This document shows, piece by piece, positions 8,979 through 18,280 of a stretch of 64,000 nucleotides of DNA. The notes beneath the pieces were generated by a model that was given only the letters and a program-made list of their open reading frames with translations, did not search any database and had not been told where the DNA came from. A program made the position numbers and the translations under genes. The stretch's first letter is position 1. Each line of letters begins with the position of its first letter. This DNA is from Stygiobacter sp043807765 (GTDB taxonomy: Bacteria; Bacteroidota; Ignavibacteria; Ignavibacteriales; Melioribacteraceae): the NCBI GenBank assembly GCA_043807765.1, contig JAZDFQ010000089.1:1-64000 (forward strand), given 5' to 3'.

Positions 8979-10298
8979 TTAATATCTGTAATAATCCGGT
9001 TTGAACGGACCATCAACAGTAACACCAATATACTTAGCTTGTTTTTCGTTTAGTGTTTCAAGCTCAACACCAATTTTGCCTAAGTGAAGTCTTGCAACTT
9101 GTTCATCCAAATGTTTAGGAAGCATATAAACTTTGTTCTCATATTTATCTGAGTGCTGCCAAAGTTCCAACTGTGCAAGAGTTTGGTTTGTGAATGAGTT
9201 AGACATTACAAATGATGGATGGCCGGTTGCGCAACCAAGATTTACCAATCTTCCTTCTGCCAACACAATGATGTCTTTACCTTCGACGTTGTATTTATCA
9301 ACTTGTGGCTTTACAGTGTCTTTAGTGTGTCCATAGTTTTCGTTCAGCCAAGCCATATCAATTTCATTATCAAAGTGCCCGATGTTGCAAACAACAGCCT
9401 TATCTCTCATTTTGCGAAAATGCTGTTCAGAAATAATATCAACGTTTCCGGTTGCAGTTACGATTATATCCGCACGAGGAATAGCATCAATCATTTTCTT
9501 TACTTCGTATCCATCCATTGCAGCTTGAAGCGCGCAGATAGGATCGATTTCAGTAACAATAACTCTAACACCGGCACTTCTTAATGATTGAGCCGAGCCT
9601 TTGCCTACATCGCCGTAACCGGCAACTACTGCAACTTTTCCAGCCATCATTAAATCTGTTGCACGGCGAATTGCATCAACTAAAGATTCACGGCAGCCAT
9701 ACTTGTTATCAAATTTAGATTTGGTAACAGAATCGTTAACATTAAATGCCGGTATTGGAAGCGTTCCTTTTTCAACTCTGTCGTACAAACGATGAACACC
9801 GGTTGTTGTTTCTTCCGAAATTCCTCTGATGCCTTTTACTAGTTCCGGAAATTTATCAAGAACCATGTTTGTTAAATCACCGCCATCATCAAGAATCATA
9901 TTCAATGGTTTTTTATCATCGCCAAAGAAAAGTGTCTGCTCGATGCACCAATCGAATTCTTCCAATCCCATGCCTTTCCAAGCAAAAACCGGAGTGCCCG
10001 CAGCAGCAATTGCAGCAGCAGCATGATCTTGTGTTGAAAAAATATTGCATGAGGACCATCTAACTTCTGCGCCTAATTCAACAAGCGTTTCAATCAACAC
10101 AGCTGTTTGAATTGTCATGTGAAGACAGCCCGCAATACGTGCATCTTTAAGTGGCTTTGTCGCGCCAAATTCTTTGCGGAGCGCCATTAAGCCGGGCATT
10201 TCTGCTTCGGCTAATTCTATTTCTTTTCTTCCCCACTCTGCTAGGGAAATATCTTTTACTTTATAATCCAGAGTTTTTGTCTCTGCTGCTTTGCTCAT
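8979..10298 (-). CDS. ahcY: Adenosylhomocysteinase
   Basis: S-adenosyl-L-homocysteine hydrolase, 439 aa, splits SAH reversibly to adenosine and homocysteine in the cytoplasm and so removes the product inhibitor of methyltransferases. Family blocks are clear: SCNIFSTQDHAAAA near the N-terminus, the NAD-binding loop GYGDVGKGSA, the substrate-site region ETTTGVHRLY, and the C-terminal PFKPDYYRY ending. It is the last gene of the nucleotidyltransferase-metK-ahcY operon, 15 bp after metK, so SAM synthesis and SAH removal are coordinated. Confidence 0.98.
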   Translation of the reverse strand: MSKAAETKTLDYKVKDISLAEWGRKEIELAEAEMPGLMALRKEFGATKPLKDARIAGCLHMTIQTAVLIETLVELGAEVRWSSCNIFSTQDHAAAAIAAAGTPVFAWKGMGLEEFDWCIEQTLFFGDDKKPLNMILDDGGDLTNMVLDKFPELVKGIRGISEETTTGVHRLYDRVEKGTLPIPAFNVNDSVTKSKFDNKYGCRESLVDAIRRATDLMMAGKVAVVAGYGDVGKGSAQSLRSAGVRVIVTEIDPICALQAAMDGYEVKKMIDAIPRADIIVTATGNVDIISEQHFRKMRDKAVVCNIGHFDNEIDMAWLNENYGHTKDTVKPQVDKYNVEGKDIIVLAEGRLVNLGCATGHPSFVMSNSFTNQTLAQLELWQHSDKYENKVYMLPKHLDEQVARLHLGKIGVELETLNEKQAKYIGVTVDGPFKPDYYRY

Positions 10299-10313
10299 TT
10301 TATATCCTATTCG

Positions 10314-11456
10314 TTATAATAATTTTTTAAACAATGGAACCAAATCCAACTGTTCCCAAGTGAAATCTTTATCGTTGCGTCCAAAATGACCGTAAGAAGA
10401 AGTTTTTTGATAGATCGGTCTGCGCAGTTTTAATCTTTCGATAATTCCGCGAGGAGTTAAATCAACTTCTTGATTTATGTATTCGCCGAGCAAGCCATCC
10501 GGAAGAACCCCGGTGCCTTTAGTATCTACATAAACAGAAACCGGCTGAGCAACACCAATTGCATAGGCAACTTGTACCAAACATTCTTTAGCAAGTTTTG
10601 CCGCAACAACATTCTTTGCAATGTGACGCGCTGCGTAAGTTGCGCTTCTATCAACTTTGCTTGGATCTTTTCCGGAGAAAGCACCGCCGCCGTGAGGAGC
10701 CCATCCGCCGTAAGAATCTACAATGATTTTTCTTCCGGTTAATCCGCTATCTCCGTGTGGTCCACCAACTTCAAAACGACCGGTAGGATTAACATAGTAT
10801 TTCGTTTTTTTGTCTAAGTATTTTGCCGGAATAACTTTTTTAATTACATGTTCAATTACATCTTCTTTAATTTTCTTTTGGCTTACATCGCCATCATGCT
10901 GAGTTGAAATAACAACAGCATCAACACGAATAGGATTGTTGTTGCTGTCATATTCAATAGTAACTTGAGATTTCGCATCGGGACGTAAGTAAGGCATAAG
11001 TTTTATGTTTTTCTTACGAATGTCTGCTAACTTCTTTACGAGCTTATGAGCATAAACGATTGGCATCGGCATTAATTCCGGTGTTTGATTGCAAGCGTAA
11101 CCGAACATAATTCCTTGATCTCCGGCACCGCCTTTATCTACACCCATAGCAATATCGGGTGACTGTGAGTGAATCGCATTCAAGATACCGCATGAGTCGG
11201 CATCAAATTTATATTCTGCTTTTGTATAACCAATTTCTTTTATTGTTTTGCGAACAATTGCTTGAACATCCACATAGGCGCTTGTAGTAACTTCTCCGGC
11301 AACAACAACCAAACCGGTTGTTACCATTGTTTCGCAAGCTACGCGTGCGTTAGGATCTTGTTTGAAGATGGCATCTAGAACGCCGTCGGAAATCGCATCG
11401 CAGACTTTATCCGGATGCCCTTCGGAAACAGATTCGGATGTGAATAAGTATGACAT
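10314..11456 (-). CDS. metK: S-adenosylmethionine synthase
   Basis: Methionine adenosyltransferase, 380 aa, makes SAM from methionine and ATP. Signature segments are present: FTSESVSEGHPDK at the N-terminus (the ATP-binding His is in GHPDKVCD), GAGDQGIMFGYA, and the GGGAFSGKDPSKVDRS loop. The gene lies 18 bp downstream of a nucleotidyltransferase gene and 15 bp upstream of ahcY. The spacing leaves no room for a SAM riboswitch directly ahead of metK, and I saw no riboswitch-like structure upstream of the operon. Confidence 0.98.
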   Translation of the reverse strand: MSYLFTSESVSEGHPDKVCDAISDGVLDAIFKQDPNARVACETMVTTGLVVVAGEVTTSAYVDVQAIVRKTIKEIGYTKAEYKFDADSCGILNAIHSQSPDIAMGVDKGGAGDQGIMFGYACNQTPELMPMPIVYAHKLVKKLADIRKKNIKLMPYLRPDAKSQVTIEYDSNNNPIRVDAVVISTQHDGDVSQKKIKEDVIEHVIKKVIPAKYLDKKTKYYVNPTGRFEVGGPHGDSGLTGRKIIVDSYGGWAPHGGGAFSGKDPSKVDRSATYAARHIAKNVVAAKLAKECLVQVAYAIGVAQPVSVYVDTKGTGVLPDGLLGEYINQEVDLTPRGIIERLKLRRPIYQKTSSYGHFGRNDKDFTWEQLDLVPLFKKLL

Positions 11457-11474
11457 TAATACCTCTATTAGTTT

Positions 11475-12452
11475 TTAGTAAAATTCTATTTCAGATGAAT
11501 CGCCGGCATTAAGTTTTTTGTAATTGCCTTTTACGATTGCATTCATTCCTATTATTGAATTATCGAGCATTGACTTCTCAACTTGAGAGCTAGGACTCAA
11601 AATCGAGTTTTTTATTATAGATTCTTTTACAACACAATGCTCTGAAATTGTTGTGAACGGACCGATGATTGAATCAATCACAGTAGCAGTATCCGAAATG
11701 TAAACCGGGTCTATAATCGTACAACCTTTAATATTTCTATTTGTGCCTTTTGTCTGGAGTATATACTTATTGGTAGAAAGCAACGTCTCGCTTTTACCGC
11801 AATCGTACCAGCCTTCAACCGGAAAAGTTGTGAAAGTCTCTCCCTTTTCAATCATCAACTGAAGTGCATCTGTAAGCTGATACTCGCCACGTGTTTTGAT
11901 ATCCTTATCAAACAATTCGTTAAGAGACTCACCAAGCAGTTTTGAATTTTTTATATAGTATAAACCAACCAAAGCCAGTTTGGATATTGGCTCTTGAGGT
12001 TTCTCGATCAACTTAACAATTTTATTGTTTTCGCAAACTGCAACGCCAAAGCGTGAAGGATCATCAACAATCTTAACTCCTAATGAGCTGACCTTTTTTT
12101 CGAACACAGAGCGTAAATCAACATCAAAGATTGTATCGCCGAGAATGATGAAAATTTCCTCATCATCAAAAGTCGGCACAGCCATTTGTATTGCATGGCC
12201 AAGACCAAGAGCAATCTCTTGAGTAACAAAGCTTGCTTCAAGTTGTGGATATTCATTGTGTACATATTCGACAATTTTTTCACCAAGATAACCGACAACA
12301 AACGTTGCTTTGGTAATCTGCTCGGATAAAAGTTTATCTATAATATGACCAAGTATTGGCTTGCCGCCTACATTTAACAATACTTTAGGAAGAGAAAATG
12401 TGTGTGGCTTTAATCGTGTGCCGAATCCGGCTGCTGGTATTATTGCCCTCAA
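11475..12452 (-). CDS. Sugar-1-phosphate nucleotidyltransferase with C-terminal hexapeptide-like tail
   Basis: The N-terminal domain begins with the NTP-transferase motif PAAGFGTRLKPHT and SLPKVLLNVGGKPILGHIIDKL, then GLGHAIQMA and an EKP loop. Residues about 240-320 form repeats like TIIDPVYISDTATVIDSIIGPF, which suggest a short left-handed beta-helix. This fits glucose-1-phosphate thymidylyl- or uridylyl-transferase relatives that feed surface polysaccharide synthesis. The exact sugar cannot be assigned. It is the first gene of the operon with metK and ahcY, an association with no obvious metabolic link. Confidence 0.85.
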   Translation of the reverse strand: MRAIIPAAGFGTRLKPHTFSLPKVLLNVGGKPILGHIIDKLLSEQITKATFVVGYLGEKIVEYVHNEYPQLEASFVTQEIALGLGHAIQMAVPTFDDEEIFIILGDTIFDVDLRSVFEKKVSSLGVKIVDDPSRFGVAVCENNKIVKLIEKPQEPISKLALVGLYYIKNSKLLGESLNELFDKDIKTRGEYQLTDALQLMIEKGETFTTFPVEGWYDCGKSETLLSTNKYILQTKGTNRNIKGCTIIDPVYISDTATVIDSIIGPFTTISEHCVVKESIIKNSILSPSSQVEKSMLDNSIIGMNAIVKGNYKKLNAGDSSEIEFY

Positions 12453-12570
12453 GAAATATGCGTTCCTTTTTTAACTATGCGAATTTAATTAATAGGTTTA
12501 CGCTAAACAAACAATTGGATTTTAGATTTTGGAATTAAGATTTTGGATTTGCTTTTAACAAGGGTTTAGG

Positions 12571-13515
12571 ATGAAAATCGAAAACAGAGTTACACGACTA
12601 TTCAACATAGAACATCCAATCATTCAAGCCGGAATGGTTTGGGTAAGCGGATGGAGATTAGCATCAGCAGTTTCAAATTACGGCGGACTCGGGTTAATCG
12701 GCGCCGGTTCAATGAAGCCCGATTTGCTTCGTGAGCACATTCAAAAATGCAAAGCCGCTACAAACAAATCATTCGGAGTTAATATTCCTCTGCTGCGAGG
12801 CGATGCTGTTGCTTTAATTAACACTGTGATTGAAGAGGAAATAAGGATTGTTTTTACTGCCGCCGGTCATCCCGGAAGACATATTGATTTATTGAAAAAG
12901 TACAATACAACCGTCATCCATGTTGTCTCAAATATTAAGCAAGCGTTGAAGGCTGAAAGTGTTGGCTGCGATGCAATTGTTGGAGAAGGTGTTGAAGCGG
13001 GCGGACATAACGGTCCGGATGAGATTACTACATTTTGCTTAATTCCACAGTTGGCCGATGCTGTTAAAATTCCGGTTATAGCTGCCGGCGGAATTGCAGA
13101 CGGAAGAGGAATTGCAGCCGCGATGTCACTCGGAGCCGAAGGTGTGCAAATAGGAACCCGCTTTGCAACGACGATTGAATCCTCCGCCAGCGATTTATAC
13201 AAGAAGAGTGTTGTCTCTGCGAAAGACACCGCCACAACATTAGTTCTTAAGAAAATCGGGATGGCACGCTTAATCAAAAACGAATGGAGTGCAGCAGTTC
13301 GCAAAGCAGAATTAAACGGAGCTGATGAAGTGGAATTAAGAAAACTTCTTGGCGAAAAACGTGAACGTCTCGGAATCTTTGATGGAAATATTGAAGAAGG
13401 TATGATGGAAGCCGGACAAAGTTCCGGATTAATAAACGAAATTCTTTCTGTTGAGGAGTTAATGAAAAACTTGACAGCACAGTATGATTCTACATTGATG
13501 AAGTTGAAAGGTTAG
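12571..13515 (+). CDS. FMN-dependent 2-nitropropane dioxygenase/FabK-family protein
   Basis: A 314-aa TIM-barrel flavoprotein. It has the opening HPIIQAGMVW, the AVSNYGGLGLIGAG block, the GVEAGGHNG loop, and the phosphate-binding IPVIAAGGIADGRGIAAAMSLGAEGVQIGTRF region in overlapping segments. The GHxG and AGGIADG motifs are shared by FabK enoyl-ACP reductases and by nitronate monooxygenases, and the two cannot be separated from one sequence. The C-terminal charged helix (ELRKLLGEKRERLGIFDGN) and overall length are closer to FabK. It is a single-gene unit, divergent from the metK operon. Confidence 0.82.
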   Translation: MKIENRVTRLFNIEHPIIQAGMVWVSGWRLASAVSNYGGLGLIGAGSMKPDLLREHIQKCKAATNKSFGVNIPLLRGDAVALINTVIEEEIRIVFTAAGHPGRHIDLLKKYNTTVIHVVSNIKQALKAESVGCDAIVGEGVEAGGHNGPDEITTFCLIPQLADAVKIPVIAAGGIADGRGIAAAMSLGAEGVQIGTRFATTIESSASDLYKKSVVSAKDTATTLVLKKIGMARLIKNEWSAAVRKAELNGADEVELRKLLGEKRERLGIFDGNIEEGMMEAGQSSGLINEILSVEELMKNLTAQYDSTLMKLKG

Positions 13516-13643
13516 CCTCCCATAACATCCCGCGGACGACTATGTCTTCTGAAATTTGAGTAGAACTATCTAACCTACTAATTACCTTTTACAGCGTCTA
13601 AACTTCCATTAATTTTCCAGCGTTAAACGAAAGGACATTTAGA

Positions 13644-14117
13644 TTGAGCAGAAAACATATAATAGTGCTCATATTACTTCTTCTAGTGGGAAATATATTT
13701 CCCCAAGAAGCAAGCAGCAAAATTTTATTTCTCGATTTTAACTTTGTCAAAGGAGAACCTTCGCTAATAGGAATGACGGTTGTTGATGGAAAGTTAAAAG
13801 TTAGGAAAAATCTGCCTACAGCAAATAACGGTATCCAATTTTCCGTACTCTCTTCCGGAGAAAACGTTCTATATAAAAACATAATTGATGATCCATCAGA
13901 ATGTGTATATGAATATCCCGCCGCAGAAGGAAAGATTGGCAGAGCTTCGATTCCGAAGGATACAGTCAACTTTTCGCTCCGGGTTCCATATTCATCTTCA
14001 ATTGAAAAAATACGATTGAATGTATTGAACAGTTCATCTTCACTGAATAAATCTCGAACTCACTCAAATGGATTTGAATTCACAATTGACCACAACAAAA
14101 TTCAGAACAGAAAGTAA
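13644..14117 (+). CDS. Small exported protein preceding the M64 peptidase
   Basis: I do not recognise a family. The start is TTG at 13644, supported by an AAGGA ribosome site eight bases upstream and a following signal peptide (SRKHIIVLILLLLVGNIFPQ). The mature part, about 135 aa, looks beta-rich. It ends 2 bp before the start of the T9SS-exported M64 protease, so the two are very probably co-translated. It may be a chaperone, propeptide or partner of the protease; that is inference from position only. Confidence 0.7.
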   Translation: MSRKHIIVLILLLLVGNIFPQEASSKILFLDFNFVKGEPSLIGMTVVDGKLKVRKNLPTANNGIQFSVLSSGENVLYKNIIDDPSECVYEYPAAEGKIGRASIPKDTVNFSLRVPYSSSIEKIRLNVLNSSSSLNKSRTHSNGFEFTIDHNKIQNRK

Positions 14118-14119
14118 TC

Positions 14120-15577
14120 ATGCTGAAATCATCTTATAAATTTTTCGCATTAATTATAGTGTTTCTAACATATACTCTGTACGGACAAATTTTTCCAGTT
14201 AAACCAATATTGGAAAATGGTCCGCGCGATAAACGAATTAATCTCGTGTTCCTTGGCGATGGATATCAGGCTTCCGAAATGAACAAGTATTTGTCCGATG
14301 CTCAATCTACTACCGAAAAAATATTTCTAGAAAGTCCTTACAAAGAATACAAATCGCTTTTTAATGTCTATGCAATAGAAGTTCCGTCGAAGGAATCGGG
14401 AACAGATCATCCCGGTACAACAAGCGATTGCGGCTCTCTTAAAGATTCTGTGTTTAAGAAGGACACTTATTTCGACACATCTTTCGATGCTAGCGGAATA
14501 CACCGACTTCTCGTTGCAAACGGTTACACTAAATTCTTTGAGGTAATGAAAAACAATTTTCCCGATTACGATATTGTCTTGATGGTGGTTAATCACCCTT
14601 GGTATGGCGGTTCCGGCGGATCTATCGCTGTTTTTTCTGCAAACTATTCAAGTGCCGAAGTTGCTATTCATGAAACCGGGCATAGTTTTGCACGATTAGC
14701 AGATGAGTATGATTACGGCTATCCGCAGCCCGGGCGCTACAATGGATTCAACGTAACATTCAGAACTAGCCGAGATTCTATTCCTTGGAACGCATGGATT
14801 GATCCATCTACTCCCATTCCAACTCCCGTCAGCGGAGAATTTGTGTCAACAGTTGGACTATTTGAAGGTGCTTACTACTCAAACAAAGGAATGTATAGGC
14901 CAAAAGTAACTTGTAAGATGAGAGACCTTGGTGTTCCTTTTTGCGAAGTTTGCATCGAGCAACATGTACGATCTATCTTTGATTTTATTGAGCTGATAGA
15001 AGAACACACACCTACTGCAAACTATATTGAGCTGCTTTCAAACGAAAAGAAAAGCTTCACTATTAAGCAAGCTCAATTACCAACTGGCAACCTAACTTTG
15101 GAATGGATTTTAGATAACAGGGTAATCGATTCTAACACTAACTCCTTTGAGGCTGATGGAGCTATGCTTACGTTGGGTAGACACAATCTAAGCGCTTTAG
15201 TTAAGCATATTTCGCCTCTAGTGAAAAACGATCCTTACAATACAATGCAAAGAACTGTTAACTGGACAATTGATGTTAAAACACCAACCGATATGGATAA
15301 TGATGGTTTGCCCGTTGAATTTACTTTAGAGCAGAACTTTCCAAATCCATTTAACCCATATACAACAATTAATTATTCTTTGCCGTACGCTGGGCGCGTT
15401 ACAATAAAAGTGTACGACTTATTAGGTAGAGAAGTTCGCGAACTGGTAAATGATGTTAAAAGCCAAGGTAATCATAGCGTTAAGTTCGAAGCGCGTAACC
15501 TATCCAGCGGGTTATATATCTATACGCTTAGGACAAATAATTTCAACGCATCCAAAGCTATGATTCTTGCAAAATAA
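14120..15577 (+). CDS. M64 (IgA-peptidase-like) zinc protease with T9SS sorting domain
   Basis: The 485-aa protein has a signal peptide (FFALIIVFLTYTLYG). An M64 catalytic domain spans residues about 25-290 and includes GGSGGS and the zinc site HETGHSFARLADEY, where His, His and the Asp of LADEY fit the HExxHxxxxxxD pattern. A linker domain (about 300-390) leads to a C-terminal type A T9SS sorting domain, from NFPNPFNPYTTINY through VYDLLGREVRELV to SSGLYIYTL. Export across the outer membrane by the type IX system is therefore expected. The target protein is unknown; despite the family name, IgA need not be a substrate. Confidence 0.92.
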   Translation: MLKSSYKFFALIIVFLTYTLYGQIFPVKPILENGPRDKRINLVFLGDGYQASEMNKYLSDAQSTTEKIFLESPYKEYKSLFNVYAIEVPSKESGTDHPGTTSDCGSLKDSVFKKDTYFDTSFDASGIHRLLVANGYTKFFEVMKNNFPDYDIVLMVVNHPWYGGSGGSIAVFSANYSSAEVAIHETGHSFARLADEYDYGYPQPGRYNGFNVTFRTSRDSIPWNAWIDPSTPIPTPVSGEFVSTVGLFEGAYYSNKGMYRPKVTCKMRDLGVPFCEVCIEQHVRSIFDFIELIEEHTPTANYIELLSNEKKSFTIKQAQLPTGNLTLEWILDNRVIDSNTNSFEADGAMLTLGRHNLSALVKHISPLVKNDPYNTMQRTVNWTIDVKTPTDMDNDGLPVEFTLEQNFPNPFNPYTTINYSLPYAGRVTIKVYDLLGREVRELVNDVKSQGNHSVKFEARNLSSGLYIYTLRTNNFNASKAMILAK

Positions 15578-15663
15578 TTTCTTTTCTTAATTAATTCGAC
15601 TGATTGAAATAGTTACTCATGATTTCGATAATACGTTAAGTAATTGTATGGATTGAAGTATAA

Positions 15664-16365
15664 ATGAATGCTAAAGAAGAGAATATCTTATTCCGGTTTG
15701 TTTTTGCAGATGGCCGCGAGAAAATATTTAATATCGAGATTGATCCCGAATCATACCAGATAGTTTTTCCGGATGAGATTCCGGTACCGGCGTGGACGTT
15801 ACACAAAAACATTCTCTGCCCAATGACAAGTTGTACTTATAAAGATTTCTGTCCAATCGCCTTTCAACTTGATAGAGTTATAAAACTATTCGATGGCGTT
15901 GCATCATACGAGAAAGTGACCGTACATGTGGAAACCCCGAATAGAACTTACTCCAAACAAACTTCTGTGCAAGATGGCGCGGGTAGTTTAATTGGAATAT
16001 TAATGACTACAAGCGGATGTTATGTTTTAGATAAACTACGCCCGATGGTTTATTTCCACCTCCCCTTTGCAACACTTGATGAAACTGAATACCGTACATT
16101 TTCTATGTTTTTATTTGCGCAGTTCTTAAGAGAGAAGAAGGGGCTTGAACCGGATTGGAAAATGAGTACTCTTAGCGGTTTATATGAAGACATAATCCAA
16201 ATAAATAAAAACCTATCAAAGAAAATCTCTAATCTCGAAAAGCTTGACGCAAGCATCAACGCAGTAATAATTTTAAACAACTTTGCACATTCAGTTACTT
16301 ATTCTTTAGAAGATGAAGATTTTTCGAAATTTGAAAAGCTGTTTGAGAGATGGCTTGAGAAATAG
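15664..16365 (+). CDS. Conserved-looking hypothetical with Cys-rich site
   Basis: I do not recognise this cytoplasmic 233-aa protein. It has no signal peptide or membrane segment. A compact cysteine group, C52-x4-C57-x5-C63 (LCPMTSC, KDFCPIA), could bind a metal or Fe-S cluster. Residues about 180-205 (LYEDIIQINKNLSKKISNLEKL) look like a coiled coil. It is a single gene between the M64 protease and a convergent barrel gene. Codon use looks like its neighbours. Confidence 0.65.
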   Translation: MNAKEENILFRFVFADGREKIFNIEIDPESYQIVFPDEIPVPAWTLHKNILCPMTSCTYKDFCPIAFQLDRVIKLFDGVASYEKVTVHVETPNRTYSKQTSVQDGAGSLIGILMTTSGCYVLDKLRPMVYFHLPFATLDETEYRTFSMFLFAQFLREKKGLEPDWKMSTLSGLYEDIIQINKNLSKKISNLEKLDASINAVIILNNFAHSVTYSLEDEDFSKFEKLFERWLEK

Positions 16366-16406
16366 TATTTAGATATGAGTACTTAGTAGTGAGTACATAG
16401 GAATAA

Positions 16407-16542
16407 GTATTTAGTAGCTGTAAGACAAAAAGATTAGTAAAGACGCCCGATCGGGCGTCTCACAAAAGCTAATTATTTATTTTTTGTTTAACTGTAATTC
16501 ATTATGCTTTTGTCTAATTACTTTGTACTAACTACTAAATAC
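16407..16542. repeat. Inverted element with perfect 20-bp palindrome in a convergent gap
   Basis: An 11-bp inverted pair, GTATTTAGTAG (16407-16417) and CTACTAAATAC (16532-16542), brackets a perfect 20-bp palindrome at 16442-16461 (two 10-nt halves of AGACGCCCGA). The surrounding 16370-16560 region is rich in degenerate TAGTACT/AGTATTTAG words. It fills most of the 183-bp gap between two converging genes. No open frame is seen in it. Confidence 0.55.
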
Positions 16543-16548
16543 TGCTTC

Positions 16549-17655
16549 TCAGTACCAAAAATGAAACTGCAAAACGAATGAACCCTTCTTGTCATCGCCC
16601 GCATAATTAATTCTGTACTGGGGACGAACTTCAACAAAACTATACGGAAAGAATTCTACACCAAGAATTAGGTGAGCAAATTTTGTATCGCCGGTTGATA
16701 AGCCGGTCTCTAATTTATCATACCGGACAACAGCATCCAGCCCAACCAGCACATTGTAAGTTGCTTCTACCATAAGGGCTTTGGTTGTTGTTCCGTTTGC
16801 CAAATAATCTTTTGCAATATCATACTCGCCCATCAGCGTAAATCTTTTGTAACCGAAGCCGGCAAATCCGCCGCTTAGATTTGTATTTAGAACTTCCGTA
16901 AACAAATTGGTTTTTGTTGATGCATAAGACCCGCCGAAAGTGAATTGAATATTTTCAATTATAGGAGAATATTCTAATCGTGCGGTATATGTAGGATCGA
17001 ACGCAAAGACTGAATGACTTTTCGGCTTACCAACGCTTGCGGTTAGAAGGAGATTATTGGCTAGATTTGCACCTACTTCAATTCCAGCTTCAACGTAAAG
17101 CGGATTATAAATCAATCCTTGCGCAATTCCCTTAGAAAAAAGTAATCCATAATCGCCGCCGCGTGTATATGCAGTATGATCATCGAGCCTCAAGCCGAAG
17201 TAAGGAACGAATGAACCGGCTTTAATGTAGCTTTCATTTGGTAAAATTCTTGCCACACCGTATCCTTCCCAAATTCGCTGGATAAAATCGTAGCGGGCAA
17301 TAACATCTATAGTCGGCGCTAACCCGGCTGAAAGATAAACCGATCCGGTCATATCCATAAAATCAGTTTTCTTTAATTCTTCGCTGTACATGAATTGAGA
17401 CCGATAATCGAATCCGAAGAGCACACTTTCGGAGAGTTTTGGCGAGAGTTTGAAATCCTCATCCCGGGGTGAAATCATGCTGACAACATTTTTGCCGAAG
17501 AAGAAGCCGTTCTCATTTCTAATTAATCCGCCGGTGGGATTAACATGACAGCTAATGCATTTATCTTTCTGCCCTAAGGCGAATCTGGGTAATGCGTTTG
17601 ACGAGGAGAAAAAAACTATCGCTAGGAAGGTTGAAAGTAGAACTGTTCGATTCAT
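16549..17655 (-). CDS. Fused monohaem cytochrome c-outer membrane barrel, Cyc2-like architecture
   Basis: The 368-aa protein has a signal peptide (MNRTVLLSTFLAIVFFSSSNA), then LPRFALGQKDKC and a single haem c attachment site C33-I-S-C36-H37, followed by VNPTGGLIRNENG. The remaining roughly 310 residues are alternating amphipathic beta-strands ending in an aromatic residue (FHFWY), as expected for an outer membrane barrel. This order, a short haem c plug then a porin, is the plan of Cyc2 iron oxidases and related fused cytochrome-porins. The PRFA..C..CH.nP.GG block also occurs in other barrels I cannot name. Electron transfer across the outer membrane is the inferred role. It is a single gene. 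Confidence 0.72.
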   Translation of the reverse strand: MNRTVLLSTFLAIVFFSSSNALPRFALGQKDKCISCHVNPTGGLIRNENGFFFGKNVVSMISPRDEDFKLSPKLSESVLFGFDYRSQFMYSEELKKTDFMDMTGSVYLSAGLAPTIDVIARYDFIQRIWEGYGVARILPNESYIKAGSFVPYFGLRLDDHTAYTRGGDYGLLFSKGIAQGLIYNPLYVEAGIEVGANLANNLLLTASVGKPKSHSVFAFDPTYTARLEYSPIIENIQFTFGGSYASTKTNLFTEVLNTNLSGGFAGFGYKRFTLMGEYDIAKDYLANGTTTKALMVEATYNVLVGLDAVVRYDKLETGLSTGDTKFAHLILGVEFFPYSFVEVRPQYRINYAGDDKKGSFVLQFHFWY

Positions 17656-17791
17656 TTTGTTCCTTTCATTGATTTATTTACGTGAACTAAACTGCCGCTA
17701 AGTAAGTTGTAATTTAAGAAAATGATCCGGAATACCGGTATTGGCTAACTCATTTAATTATTCATAACTTTGAAAAGAAGAAAGGTATAAA

Positions 17792-18280
17792 ATGTATTTC
17801 TACACAATCTTAACATTTCACATCGTTTTTGCGGGTATATGGTTACTCAATTTCATATCTGAACCCGTTTTGCGTTCACAGATTGTTACTAATAAGAACA
17901 AATCCGGGGAAAGAAAGTTCATTAGTTTATACTTAACATTTGCTAATCTCTTAGGCATCATCGGCGCCACCGGAATTTTAGTTACCGGAATTGCGCTGGT
18001 TTTAAATAGCAGCTATGGCTTTTTCCGTATGACGGATAATCACTGGCTTGCAACTAAGCAAATTTTAATGGTTGTGCTGCTAGTTATAATAGGAGCTGTA
18101 TTAATACCTACAGCAAAAAAACTGAGAGCGGCAATCGGCACCGATCTGGAAAGTGGAACTCAAATCACTGAAGAAGGTTATAAAACACTGAAGAAAATTT
18201 TCACTTTGAATTTAGTCGTAAACATAATTGTATTGATAAACTTTTTATTTGCAATTACTCATAGGTACTTCGGCTCATAA
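17792..18280 (+). CDS. Small four-helix integral membrane protein
   Basis: The 162-aa protein has about four hydrophobic helices (residues about 3-22, 50-72, 88-108 and 138-158), with a conserved-looking HIVFAGIWLLNF start. It resembles small DUF2269-like or copper-resistance-D-like membrane proteins, but I cannot assign it. It ends one base before the dxr start codon, so it is translated in the same operon as dxr and rseP. Confidence 0.7.
   Translation: MYFYTILTFHIVFAGIWLLNFISEPVLRSQIVTNKNKSGERKFISLYLTFANLLGIIGATGILVTGIALVLNSSYGFFRMTDNHWLATKQILMVVLLVIIGAVLIPTAKKLRAAIGTDLESGTQITEEGYKTLKKIFTLNLVVNIIVLINFLFAITHRYFGS

Noticed and set aside
10300..12570. SAM or SAH riboswitch ahead of metK or ahcY
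   Set aside because: The gaps are only 15-18 bp inside the operon and the 118-bp region upstream of the first gene shows no matching structure by eye.
12867..13304. A 145-codon open frame on the minus strand within the FabK/NMO-like gene
   Set aside because: It lies antisense to a gene with clear family motifs, has no ribosome site or recognisable domain, and its composition is that of a reverse-frame shadow.
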